NCBI RefSeq assembly: GCF_046591575.1
Contig: NZ_JBIQWA010000002.1
Location: 310,001 to 374,000 of the forward strand
Source: Marivita sp046591575
GTDB lineage: Bacteria > Pseudomonadota > Alphaproteobacteria > Rhodobacterales > Rhodobacteraceae
DNA length: 64,000 bases
Direction of reading: 5' to 3'
This document shows positions 1-7,934 of this stretch, in pieces. How positions within the stretch are numbered: the first letter of the stretch is position 1; every line of letters starts with the position of its first letter. Made by a program: the position numbers and the translations under genes. The notes below the pieces were generated by a model. That model was given only the letters and a program-made list of their open reading frames with translations. It had not been told where the DNA came from and did not search any database.

Positions 1-1
1 C

Positions 2-934
2 GATATGGATGCCTTGCCCATCGAAGAGGAAACCGGCGCCGAGTATGCCAGCACCGTTCCCGGCACGATGCACGCCTGCGGACATGACGGGCACACAACC
101 ATGCTGCTGGGGGCTGCGCGCTATCTGGCCGAGACCCGCAATTTCAAGGGCACGGTTGCATTGATATTCCAACCTGCCGAAGAAACGGTGGGCGGTGCGC
201 GCATCATGGTGGAAGAGGGCATCCTGGACCGGTTCGGCATCGAAGAGGTCTATGCGCTGCACTGCGATCCGTTTTCCGAAGAGGGGCGGTTTTCGACAGC
301 GCCCGGCCCGATCATGGCGGCGGTGGATGATTTTGAGATCACGCTGACCGGCAAGGGCGGGCATGGCGCGTTTCCGCATGAATGTATTGATCCGGTGCCC
401 TGTGCGCTGTCTCTGGGGCAGGCGCTGCAGTCCATCGTGTCGCGCAACGCGCCGCCGCGCGATCCGCTGGTGGTGTCGCTGACCATCCTTGAGGCGGGAA
501 CGGCCACCAATGTGATCCCCGAAATCGTGCGGATGGGCGGTACGGTGCGCAGCTTTGATCCTGACCTGCGCGATCTGGTCGAACGCCGCTTTCACGAGAT
601 CGTCACTGGGCACGCCACCAGTTTTGGCGTGGCGGCCAAGCTGGATTACATGCGCAACTATCCCGCCACGGTCAACCACGCCGATCAAACCGCCTTTGCG
701 GGCAGGATCGCATCCGAAGTGGTGGGGGAGGCCAAGGTCACGACAGATCGAAAACCCGAAATGGGGGCCGAGGATTTTGCCTATATGCTCGAACATCGGC
801 CCGGCAGCTATCTGATGCTGGGGCAGGGGATCGGGCCGTCCTGTCACCATCCGAAATTCAATTTCAACGATGATGTCTCGACCATTGGCGCAAGCTTTTT
901 CGCCCGTCTGATCGAAACCCGGCACGGAGTGTGA
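2..934 (+). CDS. M20 family amidohydrolase (5' end outside window)
   Basis: Metal-dependent amidohydrolase of the hippurate hydrolase / N-acyl-amino-acid amidohydrolase type, which removes the acyl group from N-acylated amino acids in the cytoplasm. The first visible codons read DMDALPIEEE, the first metal-binding stretch of M20D enzymes, so about 80-90 N-terminal residues lie before the window. Other family marks are GHDGHTTMLLG, FQPAEE with the catalytic glutamates, and the C-terminal GAEDFAYM. It ends 3 nt before the agmatinase-family gene, so the two are probably one operon for amino-acid or polyamine derivative breakdown. The exact substrate cannot be read from the sequence. Confidence 0.88.
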   Translation, partial: DMDALPIEEETGAEYASTVPGTMHACGHDGHTTMLLGAARYLAETRNFKGTVALIFQPAEETVGGARIMVEEGILDRFGIEEVYALHCDPFSEEGRFSTAPGPIMAAVDDFEITLTGKGGHGAFPHECIDPVPCALSLGQALQSIVSRNAPPRDPLVVSLTILEAGTATNVIPEIVRMGGTVRSFDPDLRDLVERRFHEIVTGHATSFGVAAKLDYMRNYPATVNHADQTAFAGRIASEVVGEAKVTTDRKPEMGAEDFAYMLEHRPGSYLMLGQGIGPSCHHPKFNFNDDVSTIGASFFARLIETRHGV

Positions 935-937
935 GCC

Positions 938-1900
938 ATGGCGCTTGAGGATGCGAAAACCCAGATCGACCATGCGTTCACCCGCGAGGATCTGAAGGGG
1001 CCGAGTTTCGAAAACGTCTTTGGCGGAGCGCCGTCGTTTCTGCGGCGCAAATACACCAAGGATCTGCGTGGTGTGGACGTGGCCGTCACCGGAGTGCCCT
1101 TTGATCAGGCCGTGACCAACCGCAGCGGCACAAGGCTTGGCCCACGCGCGATCCGGGAGGCGTCGCTGTTGCAGCCCTGCGATGCGCCCTATGGGTGGGG
1201 CTTTGACGTGCTGTCGGAATTTGCCATCGCCGATTATGGCGATGTGGCGTTTGACTATGCGAAAACCCCGGAATTTCCAGAGGTTTTGAAATCGCATATT
1301 GCCGGTATTCTGGCCCATGACACGGCAACCGTGACGCTGGGCGGGGATCACTTTATCACGCTTCCCATTCTCGAGGCCTATGCCGAGAAATATGGCCCGC
1401 TCTCCCTGCTTCAGTTCGATGCGCATACAGACACCTGGGCCGATGACGATATGGACCGGATTGATCACGGCACGTTTCTTTACAAGGCGGTCAAGCTGGG
1501 TCTGGTGGACCCAAGCCGATCCGTTCAGGTGGGCATCCGCACCGACAATCCGGACACGCTGGGCTTCAACATCATTGACGCGCGCGACATGCACCGGATC
1601 GGGCCGGACGCAGTGGCCGAGCGGATTCTTGAAATCCTCAAGGATTATCCCACCTACCTGACCTTTGACATCGACTGCCTTGATCCGGCGTTTGCCCCCG
1701 GAACGGGCACACCTGTCTGGGGCGGCCCCTCCAGCGCGGATATCGCGGCCATCCTGCGAAATATCGCCGGGATTGAACTTATGGGCGGCGATGTGGTTGA
1801 GGTCAGCCCACCATTCGATACAACAGGAGCCACGGCGATTGCGGGTGCGCATGTGGCAACAGAGCTATTGTGCCTTTGGGGCTGGACCCGCCGCGCGTAA
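938..1900 (+). CDS. speB: agmatinase / arginase-family ureohydrolase
   Basis: A 320-residue ureohydrolase that hydrolyses a guanidino group, most likely agmatine to putrescine plus urea. All manganese-site motifs are present: GGDHFITLP, DAHTDTW, and SFDIDCLDP followed by APGTG. The N-terminal part fits the agmatinase branch of Rhodobacterales. The start is the ATG 3 nt after the amidohydrolase stop, with GGAGTG just upstream. A guanidinobutyrase or guanidinopropionase activity is possible because these enzymes share the same motifs; the symbol is therefore tentative. Confidence 0.83.
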   Translation: MALEDAKTQIDHAFTREDLKGPSFENVFGGAPSFLRRKYTKDLRGVDVAVTGVPFDQAVTNRSGTRLGPRAIREASLLQPCDAPYGWGFDVLSEFAIADYGDVAFDYAKTPEFPEVLKSHIAGILAHDTATVTLGGDHFITLPILEAYAEKYGPLSLLQFDAHTDTWADDDMDRIDHGTFLYKAVKLGLVDPSRSVQVGIRTDNPDTLGFNIIDARDMHRIGPDAVAERILEILKDYPTYLTFDIDCLDPAFAPGTGTPVWGGPSSADIAAILRNIAGIELMGGDVVEVSPPFDTTGATAIAGAHVATELLCLWGWTRRA

Positions 1901-1957
1901 CGTATCGTACATGTACAGACGGGCAGGGTGGCCCTTTGATGCAAGGATAAAGGCGTC

Positions 1958-2368
1958 GTGAAGATGATTTTCTGGACAATCGTATTGATTATCATAGCCG
2001 GTTTGGCATGGATCAGATTGGCCCCGTCAGACCCCGCTGTCTGGCATGTCGATCCCATGGTCACCGCGGATCAGGATCTGGCAGGCGGCGTGCGCCGCCG
2101 TATTCCCGCCGAGCCCGGCACGTTTGCGGCCCTTGATCGCATCATCCTTGCCACGCCGCGCACCGAAGTGCTGGCCGGTAGCGTCGAGGACGGCAAAGTG
2201 ACCTACATCACCCGCTCGCAATGGATGGGCTTTCCCGATTATACCACCGTGATGCAGAATGACGACGTGCTGGAACTGCACGCCCGCCTGCGGTTCGGAC
2301 AGTCCGACATGGGCGTCAACAAGGCGCGCGTCGAGGGGTGGTTGCAGCGTTTGCCCGCACCGGAATAG
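1958..2368 (+). CDS. DUF1499 family membrane-anchored protein
   Basis: A 136-residue protein with one N-terminal hydrophobic helix (about residues 3-20) and a DUF1499 domain, recognised from TYITRSQWMGFPDY and the C-terminal FGQSDMGVNKARVEGWL. The molecular function of DUF1499 is unknown. It is probably anchored in the inner membrane facing the periplasm. The start is GTG at 1958 with an ATG two codons later as the alternative. It lies 57 nt after the agmatinase gene, and a perfect palindrome GTACATGTAC sits at 1907-1916 in that gap. Confidence 0.75.
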   Translation: MKMIFWTIVLIIIAGLAWIRLAPSDPAVWHVDPMVTADQDLAGGVRRRIPAEPGTFAALDRIILATPRTEVLAGSVEDGKVTYITRSQWMGFPDYTTVMQNDDVLELHARLRFGQSDMGVNKARVEGWLQRLPAPE

Positions 2369-2645
2369 GTCGAGCGAGGACGCCGTGGGTATTTGCAAAG
2401 CGAAGGCCCGAGGACGGACGAAGCGGGCTTTCGTTGACCGTCCAAGACTGTGTCGGGTTCGACGGACCGTTCGACAAAGGAATTGAATCAGCGATCGACC
2501 CTTCAATCAAGCAAGAGTTTTTCAAACAAATCAGCCCACTTTGCACATTCGTCGGGATGCAGCGAATGTTCGGTCTTGCTAGTTGACCTCTACCTAACTT
2601 GAGATTTCAGAGTAATGAAATCGCAAGAATCAAAGGAGAACAATT
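2369..2645. other. gene-free stretch with a repeat-like element
   Basis: This 277-base gap has no convincing reading frame. Just after the DUF1499 stop, 2387-2405 carries GGGTATTTGCAAAGCGAAG, which resembles the gene-end repeats at 19554, 33932 and 34078. Toward the right the sequence becomes AT-richer and leads into an AAAGGAG ribosome site for the next gene. Confidence 0.5.
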
Positions 2646-3029
2646 TTGGACAAGCAGGACATTCAAGATTGGTTAGATCAATATGGGCAAGCATGGGTCG
2701 AGGGCGACCCCCAACAAATCGTCGGTCTATTCACGAATGATGCTACCTATCAGGAGACCCCATTTGTTGAGGCGATGGTGGGACATGCCGCTATCAAGAA
2801 ATATTGGCAGGAAGGGGCGTCAGACGCCCAAGAAGATGTAGAATTCACATCAAAGGTTTGGGCGGTTGATGGCGACACCGCCGTCGCCGGTTGGGAAGCA
2901 AAATTCACCAGAAAGGCGTCTGGGGCAAGAGTAGAATTGAACGGAGCGTTCCGCTTGAAATTGCGAAAATACTCAGAGCGACTTCTTTGTGAAAGTCTTG
3001 AGGAATGGTGGCACCGGCGAGAAATCTGA
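2646..3029 (+). CDS. SnoaL-like / NTF2-fold nuclear transport factor 2 family protein
   Basis: A 127-residue protein with the NTF2-like cone fold: an N-terminal helix pair, the WVEGDPQQIVGLFTNDATY signature, and a beta-sheet ending in the ..LEEWWHRR motif. Members are small enzymes or polyketide-cyclase-like proteins; the role here is unknown. The start is TTG at 2646, chosen because AAAGGAG (2632-2638) is well placed and no other start fits. Codon use and base composition are visibly more AT-rich than the flanking genes, which suggests recent acquisition. It stands alone between DUF1499 and prfA. Confidence 0.72.
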   Translation: MDKQDIQDWLDQYGQAWVEGDPQQIVGLFTNDATYQETPFVEAMVGHAAIKKYWQEGASDAQEDVEFTSKVWAVDGDTAVAGWEAKFTRKASGARVELNGAFRLKLRKYSERLLCESLEEWWHRREI

Positions 3030-3040
3030 TGCGAAGAAAT

Positions 3041-3062
3041 CAATGTCAGAAAGCTGACATTG
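3041..3062 (+). terminator. perfect 9-bp stem-loop 12 nt after the SnoaL-like gene
   Basis: CAATGTCAG (3041-3049), loop AAAG, CTGACATTG (3054-3062). The position right after the stop codon suggests a transcript 3' end, but no T-tract follows, so it may instead protect the mRNA end. Confidence 0.5.
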
Positions 3063-3138
3063 GTCGGTGGACAGCTCCGTCCGCATAGCCGCCGTTTCAG
3101 ACTGTCCCAAAAACGCTCATTTTCGGAACCTACCAAGA

Positions 3139-3161
3139 CTGGCCGGTTTGAACCTGGCCAG
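3139..3161. repeat. inverted repeat
   Basis: CTGGCC GGTT (3139-3148), TG, AACC, one extra T, GGCCAG (to 3161). This is a 10-bp stem with a single bulge in the gap before prfA. Function unknown. Confidence 0.45.
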
Positions 3162-3340
3162 AAACCCCGTTCAAAACTCAAACAGGTGTTGAAGGTGTCT
3201 GGCCTGCCTCATGTCAACCGATGCTCGAACGCGGTGCAGCATCCTCCGCTCTGGATATGACGCCGCCATTCGACGCGTTTGATGCGTTTGCCGAGACATC
3301 GCTCTTGACCTGCCGCCGTCGGTCAATCACATCCAGTCCC

Positions 3341-4387
3341 ATGATCCCTGAAGACCGTTTGCACCAGATCACATCGCGTTTTGAATATCTTGAGGCCCAA
3401 ATGGCCGAGGGATCGGGCGATATTGCCGCTTTGGGCAAGGAATATTCCGATCTGCGCCCGGTGGTGGATCAGATCGCCGAATGGCATCAGGTGCGCGCCG
3501 ATCTGGCCGAGGCCGAGGCGATGCTGGACGATCCCGAGATGCGGGAGCTGGCGCAGGAAGAGCTGCCTGCGCTCAAGGCGCGACTGCCCGAGGTCGAGCA
3601 CGCGCTGCAACTGGCGCTGCTTCCGCGGGACAAGGCCGATGCGCGCCCTGCGATGCTTGAGATTCGCCCCGGAACCGGCGGCGAAGAGGCTGCCTTGTTT
3701 GCTGGTGATCTGCTGCGGATGTATCAGCGCTATGCGGAATCCCGGGGCTGGCGGTTCGAGATCATCGAGGAACAGTCAACGGAAATCGGCGGGATCAAGG
3801 AGGTCGTCGCGCATATTACGGGGGACAATGTCTTTGCGCGGCTGAAATACGAATCCGGGGTCCACCGTGTCCAGCGGGTGCCCGAGACAGAATCGGGCGG
3901 ACGCATCCACACCTCTGCCGCAACCGTTGCGGTGCTGCCCGAAGCCGAAGATGTGGACATCCAGATCAACGCCAATGACCTGCGCATCGACACCATGCGC
4001 AGTTCAGGCGCGGGTGGACAACACGTCAACACCACCGACTCCGCCGTGCGGATCACCCACTTGCCCACCGGGCTGGTGGTGACCAGCTCCGAGAAATCCC
4101 AGCACCGTAACCGCGAGATCGCGATGCAGGTTCTGCGGACCCGGCTGTTTGATCTGGAGCGGCAAAAGGTCGATGACGAACGATCGGCGGACCGCAAGTC
4201 ACAGGTTGGCTCGGGGGATCGGTCTGAACGCATCCGCACCTATAATTTTCCGCAGGGCCGGTTGACCGATCATCGCATCGGCCTGACCCTTTACAAGCTG
4301 GACGCGGTGATGGGCGGCGATCTTGACGAGGTCATCGACGCGCTCACCGCCGATGCACAGGCCACAGTGCTGGCCGAGATGACGTGA
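3341..4387 (+). CDS. prfA: peptide chain release factor 1
   Basis: A 348-residue release factor that reads UAA and UAG stop codons and triggers peptidyl-tRNA hydrolysis on the ribosome. The GGQ tripeptide sits in SSGAGGQHVNTTDSAV, and the class I motif EIRPGTGGEEAALF is present. The start is the ATG at 3341, since it gives the usual N-terminus (MIPEDRLHQITSRFEYLE) and length; an upstream in-frame extension to 3221 is unlike the family. The stop overlaps the GTG start of prmC by 4 nt (GTGA), and PrmC methylates the GGQ glutamine of this very protein, so the pair is functionally and translationally coupled. Confidence 0.96.
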   Translation: MIPEDRLHQITSRFEYLEAQMAEGSGDIAALGKEYSDLRPVVDQIAEWHQVRADLAEAEAMLDDPEMRELAQEELPALKARLPEVEHALQLALLPRDKADARPAMLEIRPGTGGEEAALFAGDLLRMYQRYAESRGWRFEIIEEQSTEIGGIKEVVAHITGDNVFARLKYESGVHRVQRVPETESGGRIHTSAATVAVLPEAEDVDIQINANDLRIDTMRSSGAGGQHVNTTDSAVRITHLPTGLVVTSSEKSQHRNREIAMQVLRTRLFDLERQKVDDERSADRKSQVGSGDRSERIRTYNFPQGRLTDHRIGLTLYKLDAVMGGDLDEVIDALTADAQATVLAEMT

Positions 4388-5217
4388 CCCATGACGCCAA
4401 AACGGCGTTGCACAAAGCCCGCCAGCATCTTGCGCTGGCAGGCTCTCCGAGTGCGGCGCGCGATGCAAGTGCGCTGATGGACAAGGTGCAGGGCGACGCG
4501 CCCCCGTGGACGCCGCTCAGCGATGTGCAGATGGCACAGCTTGATGGCTATATTCAACGCCGTGCCCGGCGCGAACCGATCAGCCATATCGTTGGCAAAC
4601 GGGCCTTCTGGATGCATGACTTTGAGGTGTCCCCGGACGTGCTGGACCCGCGCCCGGAAACGGAAACACTGGTGGATGTTGCGCGTCAGCAGCCGTTTGA
4701 CACGGTGCTTGACCTGGGAACCGGCTCTGGCTGTATCCTGTTGTCGCTGCTGTATGAACACCGGGATGCGCGCGGGCTTGGGGTGGATCTGTCGGCCGCC
4801 GCGCTTGATGTGGCGCGGCGCAATGCTCAGATCGTGGGGGTTTCGGATCGGGTCACATGGCGTGTGTCAGACTGGTTTGGCGATGTCGGTACGCGGTTTG
4901 ACCTGATCGTGTCGAACCCGCCCTATATCGCCGAAGACGAAATGCCGGGTCTGGCCCCCGAACTTGGGTTCGAGCCGCGCATGGCGTTGACCGACGGCGC
5001 AGATGGGCTGACCAACTACCGCATCTTGACACGGGACGCGCCGCGCCATCTGCGCCATGGCGGTCGTCTGATGGTCGAAATCGGCGCGACACAGGCGGCA
5101 CCTGTCACCGCGCTTTTTCAAAAGGCGGGGTTTCAGCAGATCACGGTGCATCCTGACCTCGATGGCCGCGACAGGGTCATCTCCGGCGTTTTCTCGCCAC
5201 AAACCGACAGTTTTTAA
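4384..5217 (+). CDS. prmC: release factor glutamine methyltransferase
   Basis: A 277-residue SAM-dependent enzyme that N5-methylates the glutamine of the GGQ motif in release factors. It has an N-terminal helical domain (about 1-80), the SAM-binding DLGTGSGC motif (about 120), and the catalytic SNPPYI motif. The GTG start overlaps the prfA stop by 4 nt. This prfA-prmC order is common in bacteria and supports the call. No terminator was seen after it. Confidence 0.95.
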   Translation: MTHDAKTALHKARQHLALAGSPSAARDASALMDKVQGDAPPWTPLSDVQMAQLDGYIQRRARREPISHIVGKRAFWMHDFEVSPDVLDPRPETETLVDVARQQPFDTVLDLGTGSGCILLSLLYEHRDARGLGVDLSAAALDVARRNAQIVGVSDRVTWRVSDWFGDVGTRFDLIVSNPPYIAEDEMPGLAPELGFEPRMALTDGADGLTNYRILTRDAPRHLRHGGRLMVEIGATQAAPVTALFQKAGFQQITVHPDLDGRDRVISGVFSPQTDSF

Positions 5218-5418
5218 GCGCGTCTCAAGGTTTTTTGCATAGTTTACCCTTGTAAGCATGGGGAGGACATGTTTACTCAGGATATATCGCTGCGGTCGAG
5301 GTGTTTTCCGCCTCTCGCGCGATAGTAAGCCCAAACATGGTTGCCATTGCAGATTTACCGCGCACGAAGCGCACACGCCAATGGCAGAAACAGCTGACAG
5401 AAGGCTGAAAAGTTACAG

Positions 5419-6039
5419 ATGCGCTCTTCTAATAAACGCTCGCGGAACAAGTCGAACCGCAACCGCTCCAGTTCCGTCGGGAATGTCGTCAACCGTGTGT
5501 TTGACAGTTCCGGACCCGAAGGCAAGGTGCGCGGAACGCCACAGCAGATTATAGATAAATACAACCAGCTGGCGCGTGATGCCCAGCTGAGCAATGATCG
5601 CGTGAACGCTGAAAACTTTCAGCAACATGCCGAACACTACATGCGGATGCTGTCCGAGGCGCAACGCGAACAGGACGCGCGCCGCGAACAGCAGGAACGT
5701 GAAAACCGAGAACGTCAGGCGCAACGCGATGCCGAACGGGCCGCGCGTCAAGAGCAGGACCAGCAAAAGCAATCCGATGACGCCTCCAAATCGGGCAATC
5801 CTGATCCGGCCCATGCGCCGCAACCGGATGTGGTAGAGGTCACGTCAGACGATGACAGCGGCTTGGTCGAAACGCCCGAAGCCAAGGCAGAGGACACGCC
5901 GGCGGAAAAGCCCAAGAAACCCCGCGCACCGCGCAAGCCGCGCAAAAAGCCCGAACCCAAGCCCGAACCCGCAGCGGACGCGACAGAGGCTCCGGCATCG
6001 GACACGACAGAGACACCGACACCGGACGCGGCGGAATAA
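5419..6039 (+). CDS. DUF4167 domain protein
   Basis: A 206-residue, highly charged protein. The N-terminus is Arg/Asn/Ser-rich (RSSNKRSRNKSNRNRSS) and leads to the DUF4167 domain (about residues 15-85; motif GKVRGTPQQIIDKYNQLARDA). A Gln/Glu/Arg-rich coiled coil follows (about 80-120), then a low-complexity Pro/Lys/Ala tail. DUF4167 is typical of Alphaproteobacteria; the basic, disordered sequence suggests nucleic-acid binding, but the function is unknown. It is preceded by a 201-nt gap in which no clear promoter was found. Confidence 0.8.
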   Translation: MRSSNKRSRNKSNRNRSSSVGNVVNRVFDSSGPEGKVRGTPQQIIDKYNQLARDAQLSNDRVNAENFQQHAEHYMRMLSEAQREQDARREQQERENRERQAQRDAERAARQEQDQQKQSDDASKSGNPDPAHAPQPDVVEVTSDDDSGLVETPEAKAEDTPAEKPKKPRAPRKPRKKPEPKPEPAADATEAPASDTTETPTPDAAE

Positions 6040-6060
6040 GCGCAGGTCAGCGACGGGCGG

Positions 6061-6906
6061 TCAGCTGTGTTGCGACAGCTGCCGCGCCAGGGCGCAAAAC
6101 CCTTCGACGGACACGCGCTCCGCACGATCCGTGGGGGCAATGCCCACTGCGGTCAGATGGTCTTCGATCTGCGCCGACAGGCCCTTAAGGGACGCGCGCA
6201 ACATCTTGCGACGTTGATTGAAGGCGGTCGCGACAACCCGTTCCAGCATCTTGGCATCGGCCTCGAACCGGGGCCTGTCCAGCGCGCGCAGATGCACCAC
6301 GGCAGAGCTGACCTTGGGCGGCGGGGTGAATGCTTCGGGTGGCAGATGCATGGCAATCTGCGCCTCGCAGCGCCACTGCGCCAGGACCGCCAGCCGCCCA
6401 TAGGCTTTGGACCCGGGCTGCGCCACGATCCGCTCGGCGACCTCTTTCTGGAACATCAATGTCAACGTGGTCCAGACCGGTGGCCAGTCCGGTGGTGTCA
6501 GCCAACGCACCAGCAGTTCGGTGCCCACGTTATACGGCAGGTTGGCACAGATCGCGATGGGCGGTGTCAGACGCTCCAGCGGGTTGATGGCCAGTGCGTC
6601 GCCCTCCACCACCTCAAGCCTGCCCGGATAGGCGGCGGCAATCTCGGCAAGGGCCGGCAAACACCGCGCGTCCTTCTCGACCGCCAGAACCTTGCGCGCG
6701 CCCTCGGCCAGCAAACCACGGGTCAAGCCACCCGGGCCTGGACCGACCTCCAGCACATCCATGCCGGTCAAATCCCCGGCCTGGCGGGCAATTTTGGCGG
6801 TCAGGTTCAGATCCAGCAGAAAATTCTGCCCCAACGCTTTCTTTGCGCTCAGATCATGGGTTGCGATCACCTCGCGCAGCGGGGGGAGGGTGTCAATACT
6901 GGCCAC
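6061..6906 (-). CDS. rsmA: 16S rRNA dimethyladenosine transferase
   Basis: A 281-residue enzyme (KsgA) that dimethylates two adjacent adenosines near the 3' end of 16S rRNA during small-subunit maturation. Motifs seen: LGQNFLLD at the N-terminus, the SAM-binding VGPGPGGLTRGLL, and the catalytic ANLPYN. The start is a GTG at 6906. It is the last gene of the lptF-lptG-lptD-surA-pdxA-rsmA series and converges with the DUF4167 gene, whose stop is only 21 nt away. Confidence 0.95.
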   Translation of the reverse strand: MASIDTLPPLREVIATHDLSAKKALGQNFLLDLNLTAKIARQAGDLTGMDVLEVGPGPGGLTRGLLAEGARKVLAVEKDARCLPALAEIAAAYPGRLEVVEGDALAINPLERLTPPIAICANLPYNVGTELLVRWLTPPDWPPVWTTLTLMFQKEVAERIVAQPGSKAYGRLAVLAQWRCEAQIAMHLPPEAFTPPPKVSSAVVHLRALDRPRFEADAKMLERVVATAFNQRRKMLRASLKGLSAQIEDHLTAVGIAPTDRAERVSVEGFCALARQLSQHS

Positions 6907-6915
6907 TTATTGCGT

Positions 6916-6934
6916 CTTCTTTTTATAAATATGC
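6916..6934 (-). repeat. gene-end repeat-like element between pdxA and rsmA
   Basis: On the minus strand this reads GCATATTTATAAAAAGAAG, similar to the GGATATTTTTAGCAAGAAG element at 34078. It lies after the pdxA stop and just before rsmA. The resemblance is partial, so membership in the family is tentative. Confidence 0.35.
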
Positions 6935-6965
6935 AAATGCTGTCCCATCCGCCCCTGCGCCTCGG

Positions 6966-7934
6966 CTAGTGTTGGGCGGCGACCAGCGTCCACGCCAGTT
7001 TTAGCGCTTCGATGGTCGATGTCGGATTGGCCTGTCCGGTTCCCGCAATATCAAACGCGGTGCCGTGGTCGGGTGAGGTGCGCACAATTGGCAGGCCCAG
7101 CGTGACATTGACACCGCGATCGAAATCCAGCGTCTTGATCGGGATCAGCGCCTGATCGTGATACATGCAAATCGCCGCGTCATAGGTCGCGCGCGCTGCC
7201 GGATGGAACATGGTGTCGGCCGACAGCGGCCCGGCAATCTGCAGCCCCTGCGCGCGCAGCGTGTCGAGCACGGGCACAATAAGGTCAAGCTCTTCGCGCC
7301 CCATACGTCCGCCTTCACCTGCATGCGGGTTCAGACCAGCCACGGCAAGGCGCGGTTGGGCGATGCCGAACTGGGACACCAGCGCGTCATGGGTGATTTG
7401 GATGCGGGTTGTCAAAAGCGCAGGCGTCAGCGTTGATTTTACATCGGACAGCGGAATGTGGATGGTCACCGGAACAACGCGCAAATCAGGTCCGGCGAGC
7501 ATCATCACAACGTCCGGTGTATCGCACAGATGGGCCAGAAATTCCGTGTGTCCGGGAAAGGAAAACCCCGCGCCCTCTTGCAGGGCCTGTTTGTGAATGG
7601 GAAGCGTACACACCCCACCGGCCTTGCCGCTTGAGGCAAGCGCTACGGCGCGTTCTATCGTGGCGATCACGCCTTTGGCCTGTGCAGGTTGTGGCACGCC
7701 CGGTGTGCGCGGGCCCTGAAAATCGTGCCGCAGCACAGGCAGGGCCGTGCCCTGGGGATCAACCTCGTCAGGGGCCGCGATTTCGATCCATGGGGTGCCC
7801 TTTGGCAGATGGGTCGGATCTCCGACCAGGAAAAACGGCACCTCGCCGCGCAGCGCGTCAAACACGGGCCCGACAAGATCAGGACCGATCCCGGCGGGCT
7901 CTCCGATGGTCAGGGCAATGGGCAGCGGCGTCAT
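6966..7934 (-). CDS. pdxA: 4-hydroxythreonine-4-phosphate dehydrogenase
   Basis: A 322-residue NAD-dependent enzyme of pyridoxal 5'-phosphate synthesis (DXP-dependent pathway). Metal-binding histidines are in PGHTEFLAHL and MYHDQALIPIK, and the C-terminal GLPIVRTSPDHGTAFDIAG is a strong family signature. The ATG overlaps the surA stop by 4 nt, so it is cotranscribed with the outer-membrane biogenesis genes. surA-pdxA-rsmA is a common order in Proteobacteria. Confidence 0.95.
   Translation of the reverse strand: MTPLPIALTIGEPAGIGPDLVGPVFDALRGEVPFFLVGDPTHLPKGTPWIEIAAPDEVDPQGTALPVLRHDFQGPRTPGVPQPAQAKGVIATIERAVALASSGKAGGVCTLPIHKQALQEGAGFSFPGHTEFLAHLCDTPDVVMMLAGPDLRVVPVTIHIPLSDVKSTLTPALLTTRIQITHDALVSQFGIAQPRLAVAGLNPHAGEGGRMGREELDLIVPVLDTLRAQGLQIAGPLSADTMFHPAARATYDAAICMYHDQALIPIKTLDFDRGVNVTLGLPIVRTSPDHGTAFDIAGTGQANPTSTIEALKLAWTLVAAQH

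Larger units (their letters stand above)
3030..3340. other. gene-free stretch with stem-loops before prfA
   Basis: This 311-base gap holds two inverted repeats (annotated separately at 3041 and 3139). An open frame runs into prfA from 3221, but residues before the ATG at 3341 do not look like release factor 1. No promoter can be assigned with confidence. Confidence 0.5.

Noticed and set aside
3221..3340. N-terminal extension of prfA by 40 residues
   Set aside because: The extra residues do not look like release factor 1 and the ATG at 3341 gives the normal N-terminus and length.
6067..6969. 300-codon plus-strand frame opposite rsmA
   Set aside because: rsmA has all its catalytic motifs on minus; this is an antisense shadow.
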